Shown: positions 50,171-60,004 of the stretch, piece after piece | Layout: the number at the start of each line of letters is the position of its first letter | Position numbering within the stretch: position 1 is the first letter of the stretch | Assembly (NCBI GenBank): GCA_014379595.1 | Contig: JACMLM010000032.1 | Span: 34,700 to 98,699, forward strand | Source of the DNA: Anaerolineales bacterium | Lineage (GTDB): Bacteria > Chloroflexota > Anaerolineae > Anaerolineales > Villigracilaceae | Length of the DNA stretch: 64,000 nt | Direction: 5' to 3' | Made by a program: the position numbers and the translations under genes | The notes under the pieces: model-generated | Seen by the model: the letters and a program-made list of their open reading frames with translations, nothing else | Databases searched by the model: none | Told to the model about the DNA's origin: nothing

Positions 50171-51225
50171 GCGGCTAACAAGGTATTGGCGGTGGCAATG
50201 GCGTGTTCAGCGTTGGATGCATACCCATCTGCGCCTACCTGACGCCACAATTCCGGTTCGATGTTAAAGGGGTATCCGCCCGCCAGAATTTTGATGTGCC
50301 GGTTGCTGTCAGAAGTTCGCACCTGCTTGATCAAGTCAGCAACGAGCGGGATGTGAAAGGCCATGGTGGCAGAAATTGCCAATACATCTGCTTCACGTTC
50401 CGTTATGGTCTGCATAATACTGGACAAAGGAACGTTGGATCCAAGATAGTAGGTATCCCACCCATCCATTTCAAAGAAATCTGTCACCATGCGTAGTCCA
50501 ATCTCATGCAGTTCGTTACCTACACAAGTGGCGACAAGATGCTTTCCATTTTTCGGCGTGTCGAAAATATTGGAATAAAGTTGCGACATAATGAGTTGGG
50601 TCACGGCTGTGCAGTAATGCTCTTGTGCCACGCTCATTTGATTCATTTGCCATAAACGCCCAATTTCGCGTTGACTGGACTGGAAAACGTGCAGGTAGAC
50701 ATCTTTAATACTTGCGCCTTGAGCTACTGCATTCAGAATCAAACGACTGGCTGTGGAACGCTCACCTTTTAGAATTGCATCAAAGTATTGATGACCCAAC
50801 ACAAAAAGCGGCTGCGAATCATCAAAAAAACTTGGGATGGCTTCAGGCGCACTTGTTAAATGGTTCAAACCCAGTTCAATAAAATCTTTTACGATGGTAG
50901 CTGCATCAGGGAAGCGCAGTTCTAAGATATCGCCCGTGATTTCCAAACTCTCGGCTAATTCCCGCGTTGGGATTTTTAGCCCTTCAAACAGAACTTTGAC
51001 CCAGTCAATATAAGCCGCAAATAGTGACGGGCTGTTTGAAGCAATGGCCTGAGATAGGTAAGCCAGGTTATATTTTACATCTTGTACGCATTTGGCATGT
51101 CCAACTTCGCCGTAGCGGACTTTGAACTGAGGGTTACGCGCCCATTGTTCATCTACAATGAGTTTGGCAAGTTCATCCTTTTGCGATTCGATGGTTCTAC
51201 CCAGTGTCTGATTTGTACTATTCAT
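50167..51225 (-). CDS. CarH-like cobalamin-binding protein without DNA-binding domain (putative photoreceptor)
   Basis: 352 residues from the ATG at 51225 with GGAG five bases upstream; a longer frame exists but lacks such a site. Residues 1-125 are helical and resemble the N-terminal sensor of RsbR-type proteins. Residues ~135-220 form the four-helix cap of B12-binding photoreceptors, with Trp192, nine residues, then Glu202-His203: the Wx9EH motif known from CarH. Residues ~228-345 are the Rossmann-like B12 domain with ExHxxG (Glu238, His240, Gly243) and 'ILAGGYPF'. CarH uses adenosylcobalamin to sense light; here the MerR DNA-binding domain is absent. It is coupled to a GGDEF gene, so light or B12 control of c-di-GMP is the likely output. 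This last step is inference. Confidence 0.88.
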   Translation of the reverse strand: MNSTNQTLGRTIESQKDELAKLIVDEQWARNPQFKVRYGEVGHAKCVQDVKYNLAYLSQAIASNSPSLFAAYIDWVKVLFEGLKIPTRELAESLEITGDILELRFPDAATIVKDFIELGLNHLTSAPEAIPSFFDDSQPLFVLGHQYFDAILKGERSTASRLILNAVAQGASIKDVYLHVFQSSQREIGRLWQMNQMSVAQEHYCTAVTQLIMSQLYSNIFDTPKNGKHLVATCVGNELHEIGLRMVTDFFEMDGWDTYYLGSNVPLSSIMQTITEREADVLAISATMAFHIPLVADLIKQVRTSDSNRHIKILAGGYPFNIEPELWRQVGADGYASNAEHAIATANTLLAA

Positions 51226-51352
51226 TTTTTCTCCAATTAACTTATGATGAAATATGCTCGAAGAAAAGCATTTCGGTTGGATCACTGATTAACTTTAATC
51301 CGCTTAGGTCTGCTTGCATAATTATTATTAAATAATTCATACTACATGATCT

Positions 51353-52402
51353 TTACTTAAGTGTACGACCCTGGCCTTCGCGTTTGGTGAGGTAAAGTGC
51401 ATCATCCACAAACTTCAAGATGTCTGTGCTCGAAGAACCATCCTTTGGGAAGATTGCAGTGCCAATCGAGAGCGTAACGGCCTCGAGGATCTGTCCTTCG
51501 AATGGCAGATGAAATTGTTTGGCAAATTCGTAAATAAGTTTCGCGCGCTGCTCTGTCACTTCCTGTGGGGCATCGGGCAGAATAACGATGAATTCATCTC
51601 CGCCATAACGGCAGGCAATATCCTCTACACGGACATGCGAAATTAGAAAATTGCCTAATTCACGCAGGATGCCATCACCGGCAGCATGACCGTAGGTGTC
51701 GTTGAAGTGCTTGAAATCATCCACATCAAACATAATAATACCGAGTGAGAGGTTTTTACGGATGGCTCGACGCAGCTCGCGTTCGAGGGTCTCTTCCATG
51801 TAGCGGCGGTTGAATAAACCGGTCAGATGGTCGCGGATGGATTGCTCGCGCAGGAGCGTTTCAAGCGCAGCCTGAACCTGTTTGCGCTTTGTGATGTCGC
51901 GAATATTACATTGGATCACCTTTTGGTCATCCACAGCATAGATGTTACTGACGAGTTCCACTTGAATCAGATGTCCATCCCTTACTTTAAGCGGTATGTC
52001 TTCATAGCGAATGTAATCATTCGCATGTAAAGCTTCGAAGATATGCTGGCTGGCTTCAACATCCTTGAACGCACCCACTTCCCAGAGTCTTTTTCCTATA
52101 AACTCTTCACGCGCATATCCCAACACATTGATCAGGAAAGGGTTGACATCTGTGATCGCTCCCGTTTCGGCATTGAGAATTAATATCCCATCCGGAGTGG
52201 CTTCAAACAGGCGGCGGTAGCGAAGTTCCGAGTGCTTGAGTGTAACGATCTGCTCGCCGCCCAAACCCGAAATGATGAGCGCGTCCCAATCACCGCTACG
52301 AATGGCGCGCAGAGCCTCTTCGGCTTCTGCCAGACGTGTGTGCAGGTTTTCGTTTTCAGAAGCCAGTTGTTTCTTTGTTCTGGTTATCGATTCTTGGGGC
52401 AA
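51353..52402 (-). CDS. PAS-GGDEF diguanylate cyclase
   Basis: 349 residues starting from a TTG at 52402 with GGGAG seven bases upstream; no suitable ATG exists in frame. A short coiled coil with 'ALRAIRSGDWDALIISG' matches the N-terminus of the large upstream PAS protein. One PAS domain (~58-180; 'LFEATPDGILILNAETGAIT') follows, then a GGDEF domain with 'CRYGGDEFIVIL' and I-site 'RVED' five residues earlier. Both are intact, so c-di-GMP synthesis with product inhibition is expected. It follows the HD-GYP gene by 46 bases. The pair would make and degrade the same messenger. Confidence 0.92.
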   Translation of the reverse strand: MPQESITRTKKQLASENENLHTRLAEAEEALRAIRSGDWDALIISGLGGEQIVTLKHSELRYRRLFEATPDGILILNAETGAITDVNPFLINVLGYAREEFIGKRLWEVGAFKDVEASQHIFEALHANDYIRYEDIPLKVRDGHLIQVELVSNIYAVDDQKVIQCNIRDITKRKQVQAALETLLREQSIRDHLTGLFNRRYMEETLERELRRAIRKNLSLGIIMFDVDDFKHFNDTYGHAAGDGILRELGNFLISHVRVEDIACRYGGDEFIVILPDAPQEVTEQRAKLIYEFAKQFHLPFEGQILEAVTLSIGTAIFPKDGSSSTDILKFVDDALYLTKREGQGRTLK

Positions 52403-52448
52403 GTGAATTCTCCCGATTCTGGCGGTGCTTCTGTGGTGGGTATGCAGC

Positions 52449-55400
52449 TCATTGTTTCGCGTTTATCTCATTGGGCATTTTCATGAATACATCCACCACC
52501 TGCGGGTCAAAGTGTGTTCCAGATAAGCCAGTAATATGATCGCGCACTTTTTCTTCCGTCCAGGCGGCGCGATAGGGCCGGTCTGAACGCAGCGCATCCC
52601 ACACATCCACAATTGCAAATATGCGTGCGGGCAGTGGAATCTGTTCGCCTTTTAATCCACGTGGATAGCCAGTGCCGTCCCATTTTTCATGATGGCAATA
52701 CGGAATATCCAACGCCTGCCGCAGATGGCGAATTGGGTAGAGCAGGTCGTATGCAAAGCGTGGGTGCTTTTTCATGAGTACCCATTCTTCTTCTGTTAGA
52801 GCGCCAGGTTTAAGCAGGACGCCGTCTGGAACACCCATCTTGCCAATGTCGTGCAGCAGGGACCCCCCAACGCACTTGTATCAGTTCATCTTCGCTCAAT
52901 TCAAAGTTGCGCGCGAGGTTCATGGTCATCTCTGTTACGCGCAGGCTATGGCCTTCGGTTTCCTTATCACGCAGATCGAGGGCGTGTGACCAACCTTCGA
53001 TAGTGGCATTGTACGCTTGAGAGAGTTCAATATTGGAGTGCTGCAAGCTCTCAAAAAGTTGGGCATTGCTAATCGCAATTGCAGCCTGCCCGGCCAGGGC
53101 ATTCAGAAAATCAAGCCATTCCTGATTGCGCTTAATCAGCGAGCGCTGTAATACCTCGAGCACACCGATCACTTTTCCATTAAGGATCAATGGCACAGCG
53201 TAAATACCCACAAAATCTTCTTCAGTCAGATAGTTTGGGATGAGTCCATTCCCTGCATCATCTTTCAGGTTTGGAATTTTCACAATATGCCGTTTCATCG
53301 CGGCTTTGCCGGCATAGCTCTGGGCTACTTTTATAGTAGCCGTCTGGAAGGCATTTGTCCGAAAACCATCCCCAACAACAAATTCCAAAGAGCCTGTGTT
53401 GAGATTCACCAGGAAAACCACTGCGGCATCCACTTCAAGCAGGGTAAGGGCCTTTGAAATGAGAACCTTTAGACTTAGGTGCATATCAAAAGTAGATGTA
53501 ATGCTACGATCAATATCCTGCAGCGCTGTTAGATAATCAATCTGGCGCAGAATCTTTTCATCTGCCTGTTTGCGCTCTGTAATATCGCGGATGGTTGAAA
53601 GCATGGCAGTACGCTGCCCATCTGTTGAAAGGAATGATATGCGAGACTCCACGGTGCGTTCCGTACCATCGGTACGCTGTATTACAGATTCAAAGGTCGG
53701 AGGAATGAGCTCATTGGCAAAGACGGTCTTGTACTGTTGAATCGCAGTTTTGCGATTTTCTTCTGGAAAGATGATCGCAAAGCTGTTGCCAACCACCTGC
53801 TCTGATCTATAGCCATAAAGAGATAAGTACGCGGGGTTTTCGGCAAGTATGATACCTTCCGCATCAGATAATGCCATTGCATCTGAGGTCGTCTCCCACA
53901 CTTGTCTGAAGCGCTCATTGCTCTCCAGCAGCGCGGTCTCTGACTGTTTACGTTCTGTAATATCAAGCATGATTCCCTGCCAGAATTGCGGCTGGCCTTT
54001 CAGGTCATTCACCAGCGTAACCTGATCGTGTACCCAGATCGTCCGATCATCGCTTGTGATCATTCGATATTCCGTGTCAAAGGGTTTGATCTTCTGATCA
54101 GAAGCAGTTAATTCTTCCAATACACGCTGACGATCTTCAGGATGCAATCTCTGCGACCATAATTTTGGATCGGCGAGCCATTGCTCTGCTGTATAGCCCA
54201 ATAGAGTTTCAATCTGCGGGCTGACGTAGATTGTGGTGCTGGCATCGCCAACTGCATTCATATAAACGACGTTGGGAAGATGCTCGATCAGGTTTCGATA
54301 TTTTTCTTCAGATTCCAACAAATTCTGTTCTGCCTGTTTGCGTTCGGTGATGTCTTGACAGGTGCCAACTGCCCACGCTGGTTGTTCTTGATCGTCACGG
54401 AAAATACGCCAATGTTCTTCCACATATTTTGTGACGCCTGTGGCGGTTACGATCCGATGTTCAATTGCGTTGTAGACTTTGCTGTTGAATGAATTTACAA
54501 ACGCCGCATCAACTTTCGCGCGGTCATCTGGATGAACAAAATCCAAAAACGCTGTATGAGACGCCTGAAAAGTGTTTCGATCAAGGTCGAAAATCTCGTA
54601 GGTCTGCGCCGACCAAATTACCTTTAAAGTTGACAGGTCGGTTTCCCAACTGCCCACTTTTGCCGCAGACTGCGCTTCGAGTAAACGCGCCTCACTCGCG
54701 CGCAACGCTTCTTCCGCCCGTTTGCGCGCGGTGATGTCCATCATTATTCCGGTGATAATATCGTTCTCAAGCGTAGCACTCAACAAAATGTTTTTCACAT
54801 CCCCTGTGTTCGTTAACGCCTCAATTTCAAAGCCGTCGATCTTGCCATCCCCGCGCAGGGTTCCTAATACAGTTTCTTGATCTGCCGCGTTTTTGTAACG
54901 CATGCGCGTGTTCTCGCGTATCAGTTCGGCTGGCGAGTCATACTCATATATGCGCGCCAGTGAGTCATTCACAAACAAGATTTGTCCATTTATGTTTGAG
55001 CGAAAGACTCCGACCAAAGCATTCTCTGCCAGACCACGAAATTCCTTCTCGGAACGGATTAGAGCATCTTCTGCCTGTATGCGCTCCGTAATATCGCGGA
55101 TGATCATACTGGTTCTCATTTCACCATGCGCATTGGCAAAGATGGTCGAAGTAACATCGGCCGGGAATTTTGAGCCATTTGCCCGTATCATGGTGATCTC
55201 GGCTCTCATTTTTCCGGTGCGGGCGCGTTCCTCTAAAGCATGGGCTAGGCGCGGGTCGGTAATATCCACCAAAGCATTGCGGCCAACGCTCTTGATCTCC
55301 TCTGCTGTTCGGTTAAACATCTCAACGGTGGCAGGGTTGACATCCACAATTGAACCGTCTGGCGCGGTTAACAAGATGGCATCTTGAGAATTTTTGAAGA

Positions 55401-56025
55401 TCGATTGGTAATGTGCTTCGCTTTCGCGCAATGCATCTTCGATTTGCTGCAAGTTTGTTTCTGCTTTCTTGCGCGCTGTAATATCCAACATTATGCCTTG
55501 ACGGAACTTAGGTTTACCCATCAGGTCATGCACAAGCAGGGATTGATCATGTACCCAGACCATGCGGCCAGCATGGGTAATCATTCGATATTCCATATCA
55601 AATATTTCGTTGCCACGGTTGGTATTGTTAGCTTCTATCATTACATGTTGATAGTCGTCCGCATGGATCGATTTCGACCATAATTGCGGGTCAGCCAGCC
55701 ATTCCTCTGGTGTATATCCCATGTGGGCTGAAATCTGCGGGCTAACATAGATCGTCGTGCCTGCATCACTTATCTCGTTCATATAAACCACCGAAGGAAG
55801 ACTCTCCACCAGTTGACGGAATTTCCCCTCAGATTCAGCCAGGGCATCTTCTGCCTGTTTCAACGTAAAGATCTTGACGCCGTCATCACCTGAGACCACC
55901 AGCGCATCTACCTCGCCGCTGCGAATGGCGCTCAATATCTCGTCAGCTTCGTCCAGCCGCGCACGCAGGTCTTCGTTTTCAGCAAGGAGTTGTTTTGGTG
56001 TTTTGCTAGCAGATTTCTTAGGCAT
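52449..56025 (-). pseudogene. Six-PAS/GAF/HD-GYP c-di-GMP phosphodiesterase, frameshifted at a G6 tract
   Basis: Reading through one extra base gives 1191 residues from the ATG at 56025. After a coiled start ('AIRSGEVDALVVSG') come six PAS domains (roughly 80-840), a GAF domain (~845-1010, 'LEVDAAVVFLVNL...GVLEVLQRS') and an HD-GYP domain. PAS 1 and PAS 5 are near copies (both 'TTIYVSPQI' and 'GYTxEQWLADPxLW'-like). The frame breaks in a run of six C on the plus strand (52863-52868): with five, 'QVRW-GSLLHDIGKMGVPDG' reads through to the 'HHEKWDGTGYP' signature. As given, the protein stops after ~1071 residues without the HD or GYP motifs. HD-GYP enzymes hydrolyse c-di-GMP. Homopolymer error, phase variation or true loss are all possible. 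Confidence 0.85.
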
Positions 56026-56101
56026 ATCGATTCCAGTTGTTATGGGCAACTTCCGAAGTTTCATTCGAATCGCGTGTTTTCTTTTTTAACATAGTCACCA
56101 T

Positions 56102-56467
56102 CTATTTTCGTGGCAGCAGATCCAACCCGATCAGCACGCGCTCGGTGTTGGAGAGGTCGCCAATGATCTTGCGCACGGGTACCGGCAATTCTCGCACTAG
56201 CGTTGGGATGGCAAGGATCTGGTCGCCGCGCGCCAGTTTGGGGTCTTCCAGTAGGTCTATCACTTGAATCTTGTAGCGCCCAGCCAGATGTTCTTCGCAG
56301 ATTTTCTTCAGGTTGGCAAGAGCCAATATGGATCGGGGGGTTTGCCCGGCTACATAGAGGCGCAGGATGATGCTGTCTGACTTTGCTTGCTTGGCAACTT
56401 TCGCGCCGGTGGGTGGCTGGGCTTTCGGGCGTGCAGGCTTTGCGGATTTCGTAGATTTCGTTTTCAT
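56102..56467 (-). CDS. kaiB: KaiB-family protein
   Basis: 121 residues. A ~30-residue basic, Pro/Ala/Lys-rich N-terminal extension precedes a thioredoxin-like KaiB domain ('[20 protein letters not shown]', '[20 protein letters not shown]', '[20 protein letters not shown]'). This is the standard KaiB core. In cyanobacteria KaiB fold-switches and binds phosphorylated KaiC. The ATG overlaps the kaiC stop (ATGA), so the two are coupled. The order is kaiC then kaiB, the reverse of the cyanobacterial order. No kaiA is present, as usual outside cyanobacteria. Confidence 0.93.
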   Translation of the reverse strand: MKTKSTKSAKPARPKAQPPTGAKVAKQAKSDSIILRLYVAGQTPRSILALANLKKICEEHLAGRYKIQVIDLLEDPKLARGDQILAIPTLVRELPVPVRKIIGDLSNTERVLIGLDLLPRK

Positions 56468-58182
56468 TTCGAGTTTCCATTTTTTTTATTTGGCGTTGTA
56501 TCTGCTTTGCGGCTCAGCCCCATATCCACACGCTCTTGTACCAGTTGTGCTTCCTCGGCTTGTTCCTGCCCGATGATCACTTTTGATGCGATTTCCTGCA
56601 CGGCAAACTCGGCACGTAAGGCCACAACCTGCGCTTCCAGTGTTGTACGCTTACGTTCCAGTTCGATCCCTCGGCGTTCCACTTCTTGATTGCGCACTGC
56701 GCGTCCAGCCTGTTCTTGTGCTTCCTGCACCAAGCGTGCTGAGCCAGTCAGCACGCCGCTTGGACCAACGTACACATCTCGTAACTCGACACCATGATCC
56801 GTTAATAAGAATTCGCGAATCTGATTCGAATGTGCCATACCGCGCGATTTGAGGATGTACATACCACGATTACGTTCACCGCCCACTTCGATCTCGCGCA
56901 ATAAGATCCAGGTATCAATTAAGGATGCAATCGCAATTTGGGTTTGTTCAAGCAGGCCGCCACTCAAGGTTAAACTAGTAAACAAGCTGGTGCAGTGATT
57001 CATTTTCAATAAATCCACCAGCCGCACCACAATCGTTTTTACTTCAGTTTCGGTACCTCCGGCGACGAAGCTGGTTAACGGATCTACGATCACCACTTGT
57101 GGTTTGAATGACTTGATAGCTTTATGGATCATCGTAAGATGCATTTCGAGCCCGGCAGAAGATGGACGGTTCGCTTGAAATTGGAGCAGGCCTTTTTGTA
57201 CCCATTGATCCAGGTCGATCCCGATTGAACGCATATTGCGCATGATCTGGCTGGGAGATTCCTCGAAGGCAAAATAAGTGACACGCTCGCCGCGCCGACA
57301 AGCTGCATCGGCAAAGTGCGCAGCCAGGCTGCTCTTGCCGGTGCCCGCTGTGCCAGACACCAGCACACTGCTGCCGCGAAAATAGCCAGCTCCGCCGAGC
57401 ATCGAGTCGAGACGTGCAACACCTGTAGGAATGCGCTTGCTGGATGCGATCTGTTGTAAACCAAGCGAAGTGACCGGCAGTACCGAAATACCGTCTTCAT
57501 CAATCAGAAATGGATATTCGTTCGTCCCATGTGTGGAGCCGCGGTATTTGACCACGCGCAACCGTCGCGAAGAAAGCTGGTCATTCACACGGTGGTCAAG
57601 CAATATCACACAATCGGATACATACTCCTCCAGTCCCTGGCGAGTTAGTGTCCCTTCGCCGCGTTCACCGGTGATTATGGCAGTCACGCCTCTATCTTTT
57701 AGCCAGCGAAACAAGCGGCGTAGCTCCGCACGCAGAATGTGTGAATTGGGCAGGCTGGTAAAGAGGGTCTCAATCGTATCCAGTACCACGCGCTTGGCGC
57801 CGATAGAGTCAATGGCTTGTCCGAGACGGATGAATAAGCCATCCAGGTCGTAGTCACCGGTCTCCTCCATTTCACCAGGCTCAAGATATACAAAATCGAG
57901 CACCATTTTTTTGCGTGCAACCAGGTCTTTCAAATCGAAACCGAGCGAGGCCACGTTTTGGGTCAGGTCTTTCGCAGCTTCTTCGAAGGCCATAAAAACG
58001 CCCGGCTCACCGTATTCTGTTGCGCCGCGCACCAAAAACTCCATGGCGAGCAGGGTCTTGCCGCAGCCTGGGCCGCCACAGATCAGCGTGGGCCGGCCTT
58101 TGGGAAACCCGCCGCCGGTGATCTCATCCAACCCCTGAATGCCGGTCGGGGCTTTGGGTAATTGCGTTCTTGCTTTTGCCAT
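56464..58182 (-). CDS. kaiC: KaiC-like double RecA-fold ATPase/autokinase
   Basis: 572 residues with two RecA-like domains. CI has the P-loop '[11 protein letters not shown]' (36-46) and catalytic Glu67-Glu68; CII has '[11 protein letters not shown]' (277-287) and Glu307-Glu308. Aligned on '[16 protein letters not shown]', the positions of the cyanobacterial phosphosites Ser431 and Thr432 are Ala419 and Ser420, so only one hydroxyl remains. A C-terminal coiled coil (~483-550) replaces the cyanobacterial A-loop tail. AAGGAG lies nine bases before the ATG. It heads the kaiC-kaiB and c-di-GMP cluster. A hexameric ATPase timer or signal switch is likely; a true 24-h clock is unproven. Confidence 0.93.
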   Translation of the reverse strand: MAKARTQLPKAPTGIQGLDEITGGGFPKGRPTLICGGPGCGKTLLAMEFLVRGATEYGEPGVFMAFEEAAKDLTQNVASLGFDLKDLVARKKMVLDFVYLEPGEMEETGDYDLDGLFIRLGQAIDSIGAKRVVLDTIETLFTSLPNSHILRAELRRLFRWLKDRGVTAIITGERGEGTLTRQGLEEYVSDCVILLDHRVNDQLSSRRLRVVKYRGSTHGTNEYPFLIDEDGISVLPVTSLGLQQIASSKRIPTGVARLDSMLGGAGYFRGSSVLVSGTAGTGKSSLAAHFADAACRRGERVTYFAFEESPSQIMRNMRSIGIDLDQWVQKGLLQFQANRPSSAGLEMHLTMIHKAIKSFKPQVVIVDPLTSFVAGGTETEVKTIVVRLVDLLKMNHCTSLFTSLTLSGGLLEQTQIAIASLIDTWILLREIEVGGERNRGMYILKSRGMAHSNQIREFLLTDHGVELRDVYVGPSGVLTGSARLVQEAQEQAGRAVRNQEVERRGIELERKRTTLEAQVVALRAEFAVQEIASKVIIGQEQAEEAQLVQERVDMGLSRKADTTPNKKNGNSK

Positions 58183-58336
58183 CGTTTATTACTCCTTATT
58201 GCCTTGTGATTCTGCGTTGCGATAGCACTGCTTACGACAGCATTGCAATTCCACTATTTATTTAGAGATGCAGCAATTACATCTTCAAATTTCTGACTAT
58301 GCACTTCATGGTGTGTTGGGTGGCTTTTTGTACGGA
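58183..58336. other. Upstream region of kaiC
   Basis: About 150 bases between the kaiC ATG and the PAS remnant. The promoter of the kaiC-led operon should be here. No near-consensus -35/-10 pair was recognised, and no RNA gene was seen. Confidence 0.4.
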
Positions 58337-58531
58337 TCAGTCATTTGACCCGATGTAAATAATTGACCCCTTGATAAATGATTGTGCCATGAATGTGCCC
58401 TCTATCGCATGGGTGGATTCCCTATATCCCGTCCAAGCATGAAGAATCAAAATACCATCCTGTGTTGTTTCAAACAGGCGGCGGTAACGAAGCTCTGAAT
58501 ATTTCAATGATAATTCCGGTAACATCTCCAC
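58337..58531 (-). pseudogene. Remnant of a PAS signalling gene upstream of kaiC
   Basis: A 64-codon frame whose residues ~8-33 ('LKYSELRYRRLFETTQDGIL') match the PAS start of the PAS-GGDEF protein at 51353-52402 ('LKHSELRYRRLFEATPDGIL') almost exactly. Beyond 'ILILHAWTGYREST' the similarity is lost, and no output domain follows. It starts at a GTG with AGGAGG about 12 bases before it. It is best read as a decayed copy of a gene of the same cluster. Confidence 0.7.
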
Positions 58532-58625
58532 TTTCTAACTATTCCTCCTGATGTGTGCCTCTTATCTACTAATCAATCAGGCTTCTTGAATGTGCAAATA
58601 AAACAAGCAATACTTAATTTTATAA

Positions 58626-58691
58626 CAAATCCTCCCCAGCCGCATCCATCGGCTGGGGAGGATTTGTCTCCGCCACATGGGGGAGACAAAA
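58626..58691. repeat. Double hairpin repeat between the lipoprotein peptidase gene and kaiC
   Basis: The first hairpin has CAAATCCTCCCCAGCCG / CGGCTGGGGAGGATTTG (58626-58642 and 58650-58666). The second, TTTGTCTCC / GGAGACAAA, shares bases with it and reaches about 58691. The two can alternate. Such double stems are a recurring intergenic repeat type. It lies upstream of the 58766 gene's end (minus strand) and may act as its terminator. Confidence 0.65.
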
Positions 58692-58765
58692 TTTGGATAG
58701 CAGTTCATGAAATTAAGACTGATAACTTTATTCCGTTTCGAATTGACCGCACCCTGTGAAAAGTT

Positions 58766-60004
58766 TTAGCATTGCCCTTCAAGCCACTCTCGCCATTTCT
58801 GGTCATATTCTTCATAGCTAATACCAAAGGCGCTTTGCACCGCTTTTTTGAAATCGCTTGTGGTATCAAGTGCATTTGCCAGTTTCCAGAACCCATCCAG
58901 CCCGCCGTAGTTTTCAACTGTAAATGAGACGAGTGAATGAGCGAAGCTGTAGCTCAAGCCAAAATCCTGATCGAGCAGATACATATGCATCAGGTCTTGT
59001 TTGTATGTCGCATCGCTTTCATCGAGGATGGGAATGATCGTTCCAGAGCGTGCAGAGTCACATGCCCAATAAAGATTCTGATCTGCGCCCGATACATATT
59101 CTGCCAACCCTTCAGACATCCAATCTGATAATCTTCCAGCGTTGTTGAAAACGCGTGCATGAGTCATATGGGTGTATTCGTGAGTTAGTGTTCTTTGTAG
59201 TTCACCTTCCCAACCTATAGCAGGGTCATAATAGCTATAAGCAAAAGATTCTGGTGTGTACACTTCAATTGTATCTTCCGCCGCGCCGCCGTTTTTGTTG
59301 TATAGAGCAATGGCGTTCATTGGGTTGAATGGACTTAAGCCATAAATGGGCATGATCTTAACATTAGCTTTTTGTGTGGGTGCTTCACCTAATACTTTTT
59401 CTACATTTGTACGGGCTGTTTCCATCATGTCCATGATCTGCTGGTTGACGTCATCAGCCCAGGGATAGGTTGTGAAAGTAAAGTGCTCGGTATCTGTAAT
59501 AACAGGCTCGCCGACTTGTTCCACAGTGGGCTCGGTGATAACCCAAACTCCATTCACCAAACGGAAGGGCCAATCTGCCTGATATCCGCCGCCTGTTTTA
59601 AATTGAGCAATGACGTAGCCAAACTCTCGCTTGGTTATGTTGATCAACGTATAACTAAATGTACCTGTCCCTGCTTGTGAAGAGAGTTGAAAATTGTCAA
59701 AGCGGCTGCGAGCGATACGATGAAAAGGTTTGTTTTCCTGGTCAACTACTTGTTCAAGCAACTCAGGATTGTTTTCATTGTACGCTTGAGCATATATATC
59801 CAGCGATGTTTGTATGCCCGCTTTGATTTCATCATCAGTTAGATTTACAGCGTCAGTGGGGGATGAAGGTGATGTAGTTTCTGTAGCTGGAAGAGACTGA
59901 GGTGTAGCAGTTGGGTTCGATACAGTTTGGCACGCGATCTGTGATGAGATCAATATTGCCAATGCAAAAATCGTTTGAATTAGTTTGTGAGATATAGTTT
60001 TCAT
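58766..60004 (-). CDS. Secreted lipoprotein metallopeptidase-like protein (peptidase MA type)
   Basis: 412 residues. The signal peptide ends in a lipobox-like 'SSQIAC', followed by a Thr/Pro/Ser-rich linker. After a ~150-residue domain with 'GVWVITEPTVEQVGE' comes a gluzincin-like domain with 'RTLTHEYTHMTHAR' near residue 275, whose HExxH provides two zinc ligands, and 'WMSEGLAEYVSG', whose Glu is the third. The layout fits the MA-clan proteins found near the surface in Chloroflexota. Its substrate is unknown. Its start overlaps the stop of the MFS gene by 4 bases. Confidence 0.82.
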   Translation of the reverse strand: MKTISHKLIQTIFALAILISSQIACQTVSNPTATPQSLPATETTSPSSPTDAVNLTDDEIKAGIQTSLDIYAQAYNENNPELLEQVVDQENKPFHRIARSRFDNFQLSSQAGTGTFSYTLINITKREFGYVIAQFKTGGGYQADWPFRLVNGVWVITEPTVEQVGEPVITDTEHFTFTTYPWADDVNQQIMDMMETARTNVEKVLGEAPTQKANVKIMPIYGLSPFNPMNAIALYNKNGGAAEDTIEVYTPESFAYSYYDPAIGWEGELQRTLTHEYTHMTHARVFNNAGRLSDWMSEGLAEYVSGADQNLYWACDSARSGTIIPILDESDATYKQDLMHMYLLDQDFGLSYSFAHSLVSFTVENYGGLDGFWKLANALDTTSDFKKAVQSAFGISYEEYDQKWREWLEGQC

